Below are positions 43,971 through 57,162 of a stretch of DNA of 64,000 nucleotides, one piece after another. Position 1 is the stretch's first letter. Each line of letters opens with the position of its first letter. This DNA comes from Salminus brasiliensis (taxonomy: Eukaryota > Chordata > Actinopteri > Characiformes > Bryconidae). A model generated the notes under the pieces. It was not told where the DNA came from. It was given only the letters and a program-made list of their open reading frames with translations, and ran no database searches. Both the position numbers and the translations under genes were made by a program. The DNA is taken from NCBI RefSeq assembly GCF_030463535.1, contig NC_132892.1, forward strand, positions 31,570,436 to 31,634,435. The letters run 5' to 3'.

Positions 43971-46176
43971 TGTGTGTTACCTCATCGTGCAGTTGCTTGA
44001 GTTCTCTGTTGTTACTGGTGGGAGGTTTTGTGTCCCCTGTTGTCATCTGATTAGTGCCAGCTAGACTGTCCATAACTACAAGGGAACACACACAGCTGGT
44101 TTAGAGGAAAAAGACTGATGAAAGAGGAGCAAGAGATCTGTCATCTGCATCACCTCCCAGAGAACGAAAGAGACTAAAGGAGAATTTGTGTGAATTAACC
44201 CATGGACCATATAATTGTCCACTAACAAAAGAGTAAAGAGTAAAAACTCCAACATGAGGGACTGAAGTCCAGTTCCTGATGTTACAGTGAGAGCAGATCT
44301 TCTAGTTTGTGCATTAGCTGCCACCAGCCAATGAAACCTTTCTGTTATTTTCAGGACTGACCAGTAGGGGGTGTTGGTGTCTCCGCTCCAGAACCTCCTG
44401 AGTCCAGTGTCTGAGAGAGAGACAGAGAGAGGGAGACAGTTAGTACTTTAGCATATTTTAGCAGTGTACAGATTATAATGAATATCTGACATGCAAATCT
44501 ATATAAACATCTAATGATATTTGACTCATTAAACTCACTATAATAATGTGGTGTGTGTACATGTGTGTGAGAGAGAGACGGCTGGTTTAAACAGGAAGGA
44601 GATCTGGACTGATGTACAAACAGCAGCTATGCTTTCATTCTACTATAAAGTCTGATGTTAAACACAGCAGTAACACTTACATCACACTCCACTTGTGTTG
44701 GGTTAATATGATAACTGTAGACGTAGAAGCTTTCACGATTGAGATGCTTTCTAGAAGTAGAAGTGTTTACGACTGAGATGCTTTCTAGAAGTAGAAGCTT
44801 TCATGATTAAGATGCTTTCTGGACGTAGAAGCTTTCACGACTGAGATGCTTTCTAAACGTAGAAGCGTTTACGACTGAGATGCTTTTTAGAAGTAAAAGC
44901 TTTCAGGATTGAGATGCTTTCTAAACATTGAAGCTTTCATGATTGAGATGCTTTCTAGACGTAGAAGCTTTCATGATTGAGATGATTTCTAAACTTAGAA
45001 GCTTTCAGGATTGAGATGCTTTCTAGACATAGAAGCTTTCATGATTGAGATGCTTTCTAGACGTAGAAGCGTTTCCGACTGAGATGCTTTCTAAACGTAG
45101 AAGCTTTCAGGATTGAGATGCTTTCTAGACGTAGAAGCTTTCGCGATTGAGATGCTTTCTAGAAGTAGAAGCTTTCAGGATTGAGATGCTTTCTAGAAGT
45201 AGAAGCTTTCGCGATTGAGATGCTTCCTAGAAGTAGAAGCTTTCACGATTGAGATGCTTTCTAGAAGTAGAAGCTTTCGCGATTGAGATGCTTCCTAGAA
45301 GTAGAAGCTTTCACGATTGAGATGCTTTCTAGAAGTAGAAGCTTTCGCGATTGAGATGCTTTCTAGAAGTAGAAGCTTTCACGATTGAGATGCTTTCTAA
45401 AAGTAGAAGCTTTCACGATTGAGATGCTTTCTAGAAGTAGAAGCTTTCGCGATTGAGATGCTTTCTAGAAGTAGACGCTTTCACGATTGAGATGCTTTCT
45501 AGAAGTAGAAGCTTTCGTGATTGAGATGCTTTCTAGAAGTAGAAGCTTTCACGATTGAGATGCTTTCTAGAAGTAGAAGCTTTCGCGATTGAGATGCTTT
45601 CTAGAAGTAGAAGCTTTCACATGGTGTGCATGAATGTAAGAGCTGGGTTAATCAGGATGGAGATCTGGGCTGATGTATGATGGATGTATGATCATTTATG
45701 GTTTCATTCTACTATAAAACACAGCAGTACCACTTACACCAGATTAGATTGGTAAATTACCTTTAACTTGTTCTCCTCTGAACCATTCTCTTCCTTAGGG
45801 GGTGTGTCCTGATTGTCAATAGAAAGCTGCATTAATAAGAGATGATAATATTGTCCCATTTTAGCAGGTATTAGCATTGAACACATATATTTTCAGTTTT
45901 GCTACGTTGTGAGTGAAGATGAGGATCAGGAAGCAGAACAGAGCTCCAGAAACACAAAGCAGAATCAACACGGATAAGTAAAGCATAATGCAGTAGATAG
46001 GAAAGGCAAATTGTCTGAATAATTACTAGATTGAAATCATTTCTAGATGGAGATGGAGAAAATGACAAGATGGAGATGAGTTCTAGATGGAGATGATTTC
46101 TGGATAAAGATGGTTTCTAGATGGAGATGATTTCTAGATGTTCTCTTGATTGAGAAGCTTTCTAAACCCTATTGTG

Positions 46177-46216
<40 letters not shown>

Positions 46217-48176
46217 TTTGTTACCTCATCGTGCAGTTGCTTGAGTTCTCTGTTGTTACTGGTGGGAGGTTTTGTGTCCCCTGTTGTCATCTGATTAGTG
46301 CCAGCTAGACTGTCCATAACTACAGGGGAACACACACAGCTGGTTTAGAGGAAAAAGACTGATGAAAGAGGAGCAAGAGATCTGTCATCTGCATCACCTC
46401 CCAGAGAAAGAAAGAGACTAAAGGAGAATTTGTGTGAATTAACCCACGGACCATATAATTGTCCACTAACAAAAGAGTAAAGAGTAAAAACTCCAACATG
46501 AGGGACTGAAGTCCAGTTCCTGATGTTACAGTGAGAGCAGATCTTCTAGTTTGTGCATTAGCTGCCACCAGCCAATGAAACCTTTCTGTTATTTTCAGGA
46601 CTGACCAGTAGGGGGTGTTGGTGTCTCCGCTCCAGAACCTCCTGAGTCCAGTGTCTGAGAGAGAGACAGAGAGAGGGAGACAGTTAGTACTTTAGTATAT
46701 TTTAGCAGTGTACAGATTATAATGAATATCTGACATGCAAATCTATATAAACATCTAATGATATTTGACTCAATAAACTCACTATAATAATGTGGTGTGT
46801 GTACATGTGTGTGAGAGAGAGACGGCTGGTTTAAACAGGAAGGAGATCTGGACTGATGTACAAACAGCAGCTATGCTTTCATTCTACTATAAAGTCTGAT
46901 GTTAAACACAGCAGTAACACTTACATCACACTCCACTTGTGTTGGGTTAATATGATAACTGTAGACGTAGAAGCTTTCACGATTGAGATGCTTTCTAGAA
47001 GTAGAAGTGTTTACGACTGAGATGCTTTCTAGAAGTAGAAGCTTTCATGATTAAGATGCTTTCTGGACGTAGAAGCTTTCACGACTGAGATGCTTTCTAA
47101 ACGTAGAAGCTTTCAGGATTGAGATGCTTTCTAGACGTAGAAGCTTTCGCGATTGAGATGCTTTCTAGAAGTAGAAGCTTTCAGGATTGAGATGCTTTCT
47201 AGAAGTAGAAGCTTTCGCGATTGAGATGCTTTCTAGACGTAGAAGCTTTCACGATTGAGATGCTTTCTAGAAGTAGAAGCTTTCGCGATTGAGATGCTTC
47301 CTAGAAGTAGAAGCTTTCACGATTGAGATGCTTTCTAGAAGTAGAAGCTTTCGCGATTGAGATGCTTTCTAGAAGTAGAAGCTTTCACGATTGAGATGCT
47401 TTCTAAAAGTAGAAGCTTTCACGATTGAGATGCTTTCTAGAAGTAGAAGCTTTCGCGATTGAGATGCTTTCTAGAAGTAGACGCTTTCACGATTGAGATG
47501 CTTTCTAGAAGTAGAAGCTTTCGTGATTGAGATGCTTTCTAGAAGTAGAAGCTTTCACGATTGAGATGCTTTCTAGAAGTAGAAGCTTTCGCGATTGAGA
47601 TGCTTTCTAGAAGTAGAAGCTTTCACATGGTGTGCATGAATGTAAGAGCTGGGTTAATCAGGATGGAGATCTGGGCTGATGTATGATGGATGTATGATCA
47701 TTTATGGTTTCATTCTACTATAAAACACAGCAGTACCACTTACACCAGATTAGATTGGTAAATTACCTTTAACTTGTTCTCCTCTGAACCATTCTCTTCC
47801 TTAGGGGGTGTGTCCTGATTGTCAATAGAAAGCTGCATTAATAAGAGATGATAATATTGTCCCATTTTAGCAGGTATTAGCATTGAACACATATATTTTC
47901 AGTTTTGCTACGTTGTGAGTGAAGATGAGGATCAGGAAGCAGAACAGAGCTCCAGAAACACAAAGCAGAATCAACACGGATAAGTAAAGCATAATGCAGT
48001 AGATAGGAAAGGCAAATTGTCTGAATAATTACTAGATTGAAATCATTTCTAGATGGAGATGGAGAAAATTACAAGATGGAGATGAGTTCTAGATGGAGAT
48101 GATTTCTGGATAAAGATGGTTTCTAGATGGAGATGATTTCTAGATGTTCTCTTGATTGAGAAGCTTTCTAAACCCT

Positions 48177-48216
<40 letters not shown>

Positions 48217-50386
48217 TGTGTTACCTCATCGTGCAGTTGCTTGAGTTCTCTGTTGTTACTGGTGGGAGGTTTTGTGTCCCCTGTTGTCATCTGATTAGTG
48301 CCAGCTAGACTGTCCATAACTACAAGGGAACACACACAGCTGGTTTAGAGGAAAAAGACTGATGAAAGAGGAGCAAGAGATCTGTCATCTGCATCACCTC
48401 CCAGAGAACGAAAGAGACTAAAGGAGAATTTGTGTGAATTAACCCATGGACCATATAATTGTCCACTAACAAAAGAGTAAAGAGTAAAAACTCCAACATG
48501 AGGGACTGAAGTCCAGTTCCTGATGTTACAGTGAGAGCAGATCTTCTAGTTTGTGCATTAGCTGCCACCAGCCAATGAAACCTTTCTGTTATTTTCAGGA
48601 CTGACCAGTAGGGGGTGTTGGTGTCTCCGCTCCAGAACCTCCTGAGTCCAGTGTCTGAGAGAGAGACAGAGAGAGGGAGACAGTTAGTACTTTAGCATAT
48701 TTTAGCAGTGTACAGATTATAATGAATATCTGACATGCAAATCTATATAAACATCTAATGATATTTGACTCATTAAACTCACTATAATAATGTGGTGTGT
48801 GTACATGTGTGTGAGAGAGAGACGGCTGGTTTAAACAGGAAGGAGATCTGGACTGATGTACAAACAGCAGCTATGCTTTCATTCTACTATAAAGTCTGAT
48901 GTTAAACACAGCAGTAACACTTACATCACACTCCACTTGTGTTGGGTTAATATGATAACTGTAGACGTAGAAGCTTTCACGATTGAGATGCTTTCTAGAA
49001 GTAGAAGTGTTTACGACTGAGATGCTTTCTAGAAGTAGAAGCTTTCATGATTAAGATGCTTTCTGGACGTAGAAGCTTTCACGACTGAGATGCTTTCTAA
49101 ACGTAGAAGCGTTTACGACTGAGATGCTTTCTAGAAGTAGAAGCTTTCAGGATTGAGATGCTTTCTAAACATTGAAGCTTTCATGATTGAGATGCTTTCT
49201 AGACGTAGAAGCTTTCATGATTGAGATGATTTCTAAACTTAGAAGCTTTCAGGATTGAGATGCTTTCTAGACATAGAAGCTTTCATGATTGAGATGCTTT
49301 CTAGACGTAGAAGCGTTTCCGACTGAGATGCTTTCTAAACGTAGAAGCTTTCAGGATTGAGATGCTTTCTAGACATAGAAGCTTTCGCGATTGAGATGCT
49401 TTCTAGAAGTAGAAGCTTTCAGGATTGAGATGCTTTCTAGAAGTAGAAGCTTTCGCGATTGAGATGCTTCCTAGAAGTAGAAGCTTTCACGATTGAGATG
49501 CTTTCTAGAAGTAGAAGCTTTCGCGATTGAGATGCTTCCTAGAAGTAGAAGCTTTCACGATTGAGATGCTTTCTAGAAGTAGAAGCTTTCGCGATTGAGA
49601 TGCTTTCTAAAAGTAGAAGCTTTCACGATTGAGATGCTTTCTAGAAGTAGAAGCTTTCGCGATTGAGATGCTTTCTAGAAGTAGTCGCTTTCACGATTGA
49701 GATGCTTTCTAGAAGTAGAAGCTTTCGTGATTGAGATGCTTTCTAGAAGTAGAAGCTTTCACGATTGAGATGCTTTCTAGAAGTAGAAGCTTTCGCGATT
49801 GAGATGCTTTCTAGAAGTAGAAGCTTTCACATGGTGTGCATGAATGTAAGAGCTGGGTTAATCAGGATGGAGATCTGGGCTGATGTATGATGGATGTATG
49901 ATCATTTATGGTTTCATTCTACTATAAAACACAGCAGTACCACTTACACCAGATTAGATTGGTAAATTACCTTTAACTTGTTCTCCTCTGAACCATTCTC
50001 TTCCTTAGGGGGTGTGTCCTGATTGTCAATAGAAAGCTGCATTAATAAGAGATGATAATATTGTCCCATTTTAGCAGGTATTAGCATTGAACACATATAT
50101 TTTCAGTTTTGCTACGTTGTGAGTGAAGATGAGGATCAGGAAGCAGAACAGAGCTCCAGAAACACAAAGCAGAATCAACACGGATAAGTAAAGCATAATG
50201 CAGTAGATAGGAAAGGCAAATTGTCTGAATAATTACTAGATTGAAATCATTTCTAGATGGAGATGGAGAAAATGACAAGATGGAGATGAGTTCTAGATGG
50301 AGATGATTTCTGGATAAAGATGGTTTCTAGATGGAGATGATTTCTAGATGTTCTCTTGATTGAGAAGCTTTCTAAACCCTATTGTG

Positions 50387-50426
<40 letters not shown>

Positions 50427-52494
50427 TTTGTTACCTCATCGTGCAGTTGCTTGAGTTCTCTGTTGTTACTGGTGGGAGGTTTTGTGTCCCCTGTTGTCAT
50501 CTGATTAGTGCCAGCTAGACTGTCCATAACTACAGGGGAACACACACAGCTGGTTTAGAGGAAAAAGACTGATGAAAGAGGAGCAAGAGATCTGTCATCT
50601 GCATCACCTCCCAGAGAAAGAAAGAGACTAAAGGAGAATTTGTGTGAATTAACCCATGGACCATATAATTGTCCACTAACAAAAGAGTAAAGAGTAAAAA
50701 CTCCAACATGAGGGACTGAAGTCCAGTTCCTGATGTTACAGTGAGAGCAGATCTTCTAGTTTGTGCATTAGCTGCCACCAGCCAATGAAACCTTTCTGTT
50801 ATTTTCAGGACTGACCAGTAGGGGGTGTTGGTGTCTCCGCTCCAGAACCTCCTGAGTCCAGTGTCTGAGAGAGAGACAGAGAGAGGGAGACAGTTAGTAC
50901 TTTAGTATATTTTAGCAGTGTACAGATTATAATGAATATCTGACATGCAAATCTATATAAACATCTAATGATATTTGACTCATTAAACTCACTATAATAA
51001 TGTGGTGTGTGTACATGTGTGTGAGAGAGAGACGGCTGGTTTAAACAGGAAGGAGATCTGGACTGATGTACAAACAGCAGCTATGCTTTCATTCTACTAT
51101 AAAGTCTGATGTTAAACACAGCAGTAACACTTACATCACACTCCACTTGTGTTGGGTTAATATGATAACTGTAGACGTAGAAGCTTTCACGATTGAGATG
51201 CTTTCTAGAAGTAGAAGTGTTTACGACTGAGATGCTTTCTAGAAGTAGAAGCTTTCATGATTAAGATGCTTTCTGGACGTAGAAGCTTTCACGACTGAGA
51301 TGCTTTCTAAACGTAGAAGCTTTCAGGATTGAGATGCTTTCTAGACGTAGAAGCTTTCGCGATTGAGATGCTTTCTAGAAGTAGAAGCTTTCAGAATTGA
51401 GATGCTTTCTAGAAGTAGAAGCTTTCGCGATTGAGATGCTTTCTAGACGTAGAAGCTTTCACGATTGAGATGCTTTCTAGAAGTAGAAGCTTTCGCGATT
51501 GAGATGCTTCCTAGAAGTAGAAGCTTTCACGATTGAGATGCTTTCTAGAAGTAGAAGCTTTCGCGATTGAGATGCTTTCTAGAAGTAGAAGCTTTCACGA
51601 TTGAGATGCTTTCTAAAAGTAGAAGCTTTCACGATTGAGATGCTTTCTAGAAGTAGAAGCTTTCGCGATTGAGATGCTTTCTAGAAGTAGACGCTTTCAC
51701 GATTGAGATGCTTTCTAGAAGTAGAAGCTTTCACGATTGAGATGCTTTCTAGAAGTAGAAGCTTTCGCGATTGAGATGCTTTCTAGAAGTAGACGCTTTC
51801 ACGATTGAGATGCTTTCTAGAAGTAGAAGCTTTCGTGATTGAGATGCTTTCTAGAAGTAGAAGCTTTCACGATTGAGATGCTTTCTAGAAGTAGAAGCTT
51901 TCGCGATTGAGATGCTTTCTAGAAGTAGAAGCTTTCACATGGTGTGCATGAATGTAAGAGCTGGGTTAATCAGGATGGAGATCTGGGCTGATGTATGATG
52001 GATGTATGATCATTTATGGTTTCATTCTACTATAAAACACAGCAGTACCACTTACACCAGATTAGATTGGTAAATTACCTTTAACTTGTTCTCCTCTGAA
52101 CCATTCTCTTCCTTAGGGGGTGTGTCCTGATTGTCAATAGAAAGCTGCATTAATAAGAGATGATAATATTGTCCCATTTTAGCAGGTATTAGCATTGAAC
52201 ACATATATTTTCAGTTTTGCTACGTTGTGAGTGAAGATGAGGATCAGGAAGCAGAACAGAGCTCCAGAAACACAAAGCAGAATCAACACGGATAAGTAAA
52301 GCATAATGCAGTAGATAGGAAAGGCAAATTGTCTGAATAATTACTAGATTGAAATCATTTCTAGATGGAGATGGAGAAAATTACAAGATGGAGATGAGTT
52401 CTAGATGGAGATGATTTCTGGATAAAGATGGTTTCTAGATGGAGATGATTTCTAGATGTTCTCTTGATTGAGAAGCTTTCTAAACCCTATTGTG

Positions 52495-52538
<44 letters not shown>

Positions 52539-55500
52539 TTTGTTACCTCATCGTGCAGTTGCTTGAGTTCTCTGTTGTTACTGGTGGGAGGTTTTGTGTC
52601 CCCTGTTGTCATCTGATTAGTGCCAGCTAGACTGTCCATAACTACAGGGGAACACACACAGCTGGTTTAGAGGAAAAAGACTGATGAAAGAGGAGCAAGA
52701 GATCTGTCATCTGCATCACCTCCCAGAGAAAGAAAGAGACTAAAGGAGAATTTGTGTGAATTAACCCATGGACCATATAATTGTCCACTAACAAAAGAGT
52801 AAAGAGTAAAAACTCCAACATGAGGGACTGAAGTCCAGTTCCTGATGTTACAGTGAGAGCAGATCTTCTAGTTTGTGCATTAGCTGCCACCAGCCAATGA
52901 AACCTTTCTGTTATTTTCAGGACTGACCAGTAGGGGGTGTTGGTGTCTCCGCTCCAGAACCTCCTGAGTCCAGTGTCTGAGAGAGAGACAGAGAGAGGGA
53001 GACAGTTAGTACTTTAGTATATTTTAGCAGTGTACAGATTATAATGAATATCTGACATGCAAATCTATATAAACATCTAATGATATTTGACTCATTAAAC
53101 TCACTATAATAATGTGGTGTGTGTACATGTGTGTGAGAGAGAGACGGCTGGTTTAAACAGGAAGGAGATCTGGACTGATGTACAAACAGCAGCTATGCTT
53201 TCATTCTACTATAAAGTCTGATGTTAAACACAGCAGTAACACTTACATCACACTCCACTTGTGTTGGGTTAATATGATAACTGTAGACGTAGAAGCTTTC
53301 ACGATTGAGATGCTTTCTAGAAGTAGAAGTGTTTACGACTGAGATGCTTTCTAGAAGTAGAAGCTTTCATGATTAAGATGCTTTCTGGACGTAGAAGCTT
53401 TCACGACTGAGATGCTTTCTAAACGTAGAAGCGTTTACGACTGAGATGCTTTCTAGTAGTAGAAGCTTTCAGGATTGAGATGCTTTCTAGACATTGAAGC
53501 TTTTTAATGATTGAGATGCTTTCTAGACGTAGAAGCTTTCATGATTGAGATGATTTCTAAACGTAGAAGCTTTCAGGATTGAGATGCTTTCTAAACATAG
53601 AAGCTTTCATGATTGAGATGCTTTCTATGCGTAGAAGCGTTTCCAACTGAGATGCTTTCTAAACGTAGAAGCTTTCAGGATTGAGATGCTTTCTAGACGT
53701 AGAAGCTTTCGCGATTGAGATGCTTTCTAGAAGTAGAAGCTTTCAGGATTGAGATGCTTTCTAGAAGTAGAAGCTTTCGCGATTGAGATGCTTTCTAGAC
53801 ATAGAAGCTTTCACGATTGAGATGCTTTCTAGAAATAGAAGCTTTCAGGATTGAGATGCTTTCTAGAATTAGAAGCTTTCATGATTGAGATGCTTTCTAG
53901 AAGTAGAAGCTTTCAGGATTGAGATGCTTTCTAGAAGTAGAAGCTTTCACGATTGAGATGCTTTCTAGAAGTAGAAGCTTTCACGATTGAGATGCTTTCT
54001 AGAATTAGAAGCTTTCACGATTGAGATGCTTTCTAGAAGTAGAAGCTTTCACGATTGAGATGCTTTCTAGAAGTAGAAGCTTTCGCGATTGAGATGCTTT
54101 CTAGAATTAGAAGCTTTCACGATTGAGATGCTTTCTAGAAGTAGAAGCTTTCACGATTGAGATGCTTTCTAGAAGTAGAAGCTTTCGTGATTGAGATGCT
54201 TTCTAGAAGTAGAAGCTTTCACGATTGAGATGCTTTCTAGAAGTAGAAGCTTTCGCGATTGAGATGCTTTCTAGAAGTAGAAGCTTTCACATGGTGTGCA
54301 TGAATGTAAGAGCTGGGTTAATCAGGATGGAGATCTGGGCTGATGTATGATGGATGTATGATCATTTATGGTTTCATTCTACTATAAAACACAGCAGTAC
54401 CACTTACACCAGATTAGATTGGTAAATTACCTTTAACTTGTTCTCCTCTGAACCATTCTCTTCCTTAGGGGGTGTGTCCTGATTGTCAATAGAAAGCTGC
54501 ATTAATAAGAGATGATAATATTGTCCCATTTTAGCAGGTATTAGCATTGAACACATATATTTTCAGTTTTGCTACGTTGTGAGTGAAGATGAGGATCAGG
54601 AAGCAGAACAGAGCTCCAGAAACACAAAGCAGAATCAACACGGATAAGTAAAGCATAATGCAGTAGATAGGAAAGGCAAATTGTCTGAATAATTACTAGA
54701 TTGAAATCATTTCTAGATGGAGATGGAGAAAATTACAAGATGGAGATGAGTTCTAGATGGAGATGATTTCTGGATAAAGATGGTTTCTAGATGGAGATGA
54801 TTTCTAGATGTTCTCTTGATTGAGAAGCTTTCTAAACCCTATTGTGTGTGTGTGTATGTGTGTGTGTGTGTGTGTGTGTAAGTGTGTGTGTTACCTCATC
54901 GTGCAGTTGCTTGAGTTCTCTGTTGTTACTGGTGGGAGGTTTTGTGTCCCCTGTTGTCATCTGATTAGTGCCAGCTAGACTGTCCATAACTACAGGGGAA
55001 CACACACAGCTGGTTTAGAGGAAAAAGACTGATGAAAGAGGAGCAAGAGATCTGTCATCTGCATCACCTCCCAGAGAACGAAAGAGACTAAAGGAGAATT
55101 TGTGTGAATTAACCCATGGACCATATAATTGTCCACTAACAAAAGAGTAAAGAGTAAAAACTCCAACATGAGGGACCGAAGTCCAGTTCCTGATGTTACA
55201 GTGAGAGCAGATCTTCTAGTTTGTGCATTAGCTGCCACCAGCCAATGAAACCTTTCTGTTATTTTCAGGACTGACCAGTAGGGGGTGTTGGTGTCTCCGC
55301 TCCAGAACCTCCTGAGTCCAGTGTCTGAGAGAGAGACAGAGAGAGGGAGACAGTTAGTACTTTAGCATATTTTAGCAGTGTACAGATTATAATGATTATC
55401 TGACATGCAAATCTATATAAACATCTAATGATATTTGACTCAATAAACTCACTATAATAATGTGGTGTGTGTACGTGTGTGAGAGAGAGACGGCTGGTTT

Positions 55501-57122
55501 AAACAGGAAGGAGATCTGGACTGATGTTCAAACAGCAGCTATGCTTTCATTCTACTATAAAGTCTGATGTTAAACACAGCAGTAACACTTACATCACACT
55601 CCACTTGTGTTGGGTTAATATGATGACTGTAGACGTAGAAGCTTTCACGATTGAGATGCTTTCTAGAAGTAGAAGTGTTTACGACTGAGATGCTTTCTAG
55701 AAGTAGAAGCTTTTATGATTAAGATGCTTTCTGGACGTAGAAGCTTTCACGACTGAGATGCTTTCTAAACGTAGAAGCGTTTACGACTGAGATGCTTTCT
55801 AGAAGTAGAAGCTTTCAGGATTGAGATGCTTTCTAAACATTGAAGCTTTCATGATTGAGATGCTTTCTAGATGTAGAAGCTTTCATGATTGAGATGATTT
55901 CTAAACGTAGAAGCGTTTCCGACTGAGATGCTTTCTAAACGTAGAAGCTTTCAGGATTGAGATGCTTTCTAGACGTAGAAGCTTTCGCGATTGAGATGCT
56001 TTCTAGAAGTAGAAGCTTTCGCGATTGAGATGCTTTCTAGACATAGAAGCTTTCATGATTGAGATGCTTTCTAGAAGTAGAAGCTTTCATGATTAAGATG
56101 CTTTCTGGACACAGAAGCTTTCACGATTGAGATGCTTTCTAGAGGTAGAAGCTTTCATGATTGAGATGCTTTCTAGACATAGAAGCTTTCACGACTGAGA
56201 TGCTTTCTAGAAGTAGAAGCTTTCAGGATTGAGATGCTTTCTAGACGTAGAAGCTTTCACGATTGAGATGCTTTCTAGAAGTAGAAGCTTTCGCGATTGA
56301 GATGCTTTCTAGAAGTAGAAGTTTTCACGATTGAGATGCTTTCTAGAAGTAGAAGCTTTCACGATTGAGATGCTTTCTAGAAGTAGAAGCTTTCGCGATT
56401 GAGATGCTTTCTAGAAGTAGAAGCTTTCACGATTGAGATGCTTTCTAGAAGTAGAAGCTTTCGTGATTGAGATGCTTTCTAGAAGTAGAAGCTTTCACGA
56501 TTGAGATGCTTTCTAGAAGTAGAAGCTTTCGCGATTGAGATGCTTTCTAGAAGTAGAAGCTTTCACATGGTGTGCATGAATGTAAGAGCTGGGTTAATCA
56601 GGATGGAGATCTGGGCTGATGTATGATGGATGTATGATCATTTATGGTTTCATTCTACTATAAAACACAGCAGTACCACTTACACCAGATTAGATTGGTA
56701 AATTACCTTTAACTTGTTCTCCTCTGAACCATTCTCTTCCTTAGGGGGTGTGTCCTGATTGTCAATAGAAAGCTGCATTAATAAGAGATGATAATATTGT
56801 CCCATTTTAGCAGGTATTAGCATTGAACACATATATTTTCAGTTTTGCTACGTTGTGAGTGAAGATGAGGATCAGGAAGCAGAACAGAGCTCCAGAAACA
56901 CAAAGCAGAATCAACACGGATAAGTAAAGCATAATGCAGTAGATCGGAAAGGCAAATTGTCTGAATAATTACTAGATTGAAATCATTTCTAGATGGAGAT
57001 GGAGAAAATGACAAGATGGAGATGAGTTCTAGATGGAGATGATTTCTAGATAAAGATGGTTTCTAGATGGAGATGATTTCTAGATGTTCTCTTGATTGAG
57101 AAGCTTTCTAAACCCTATTGTG

Positions 57123-57162
<40 letters not shown>

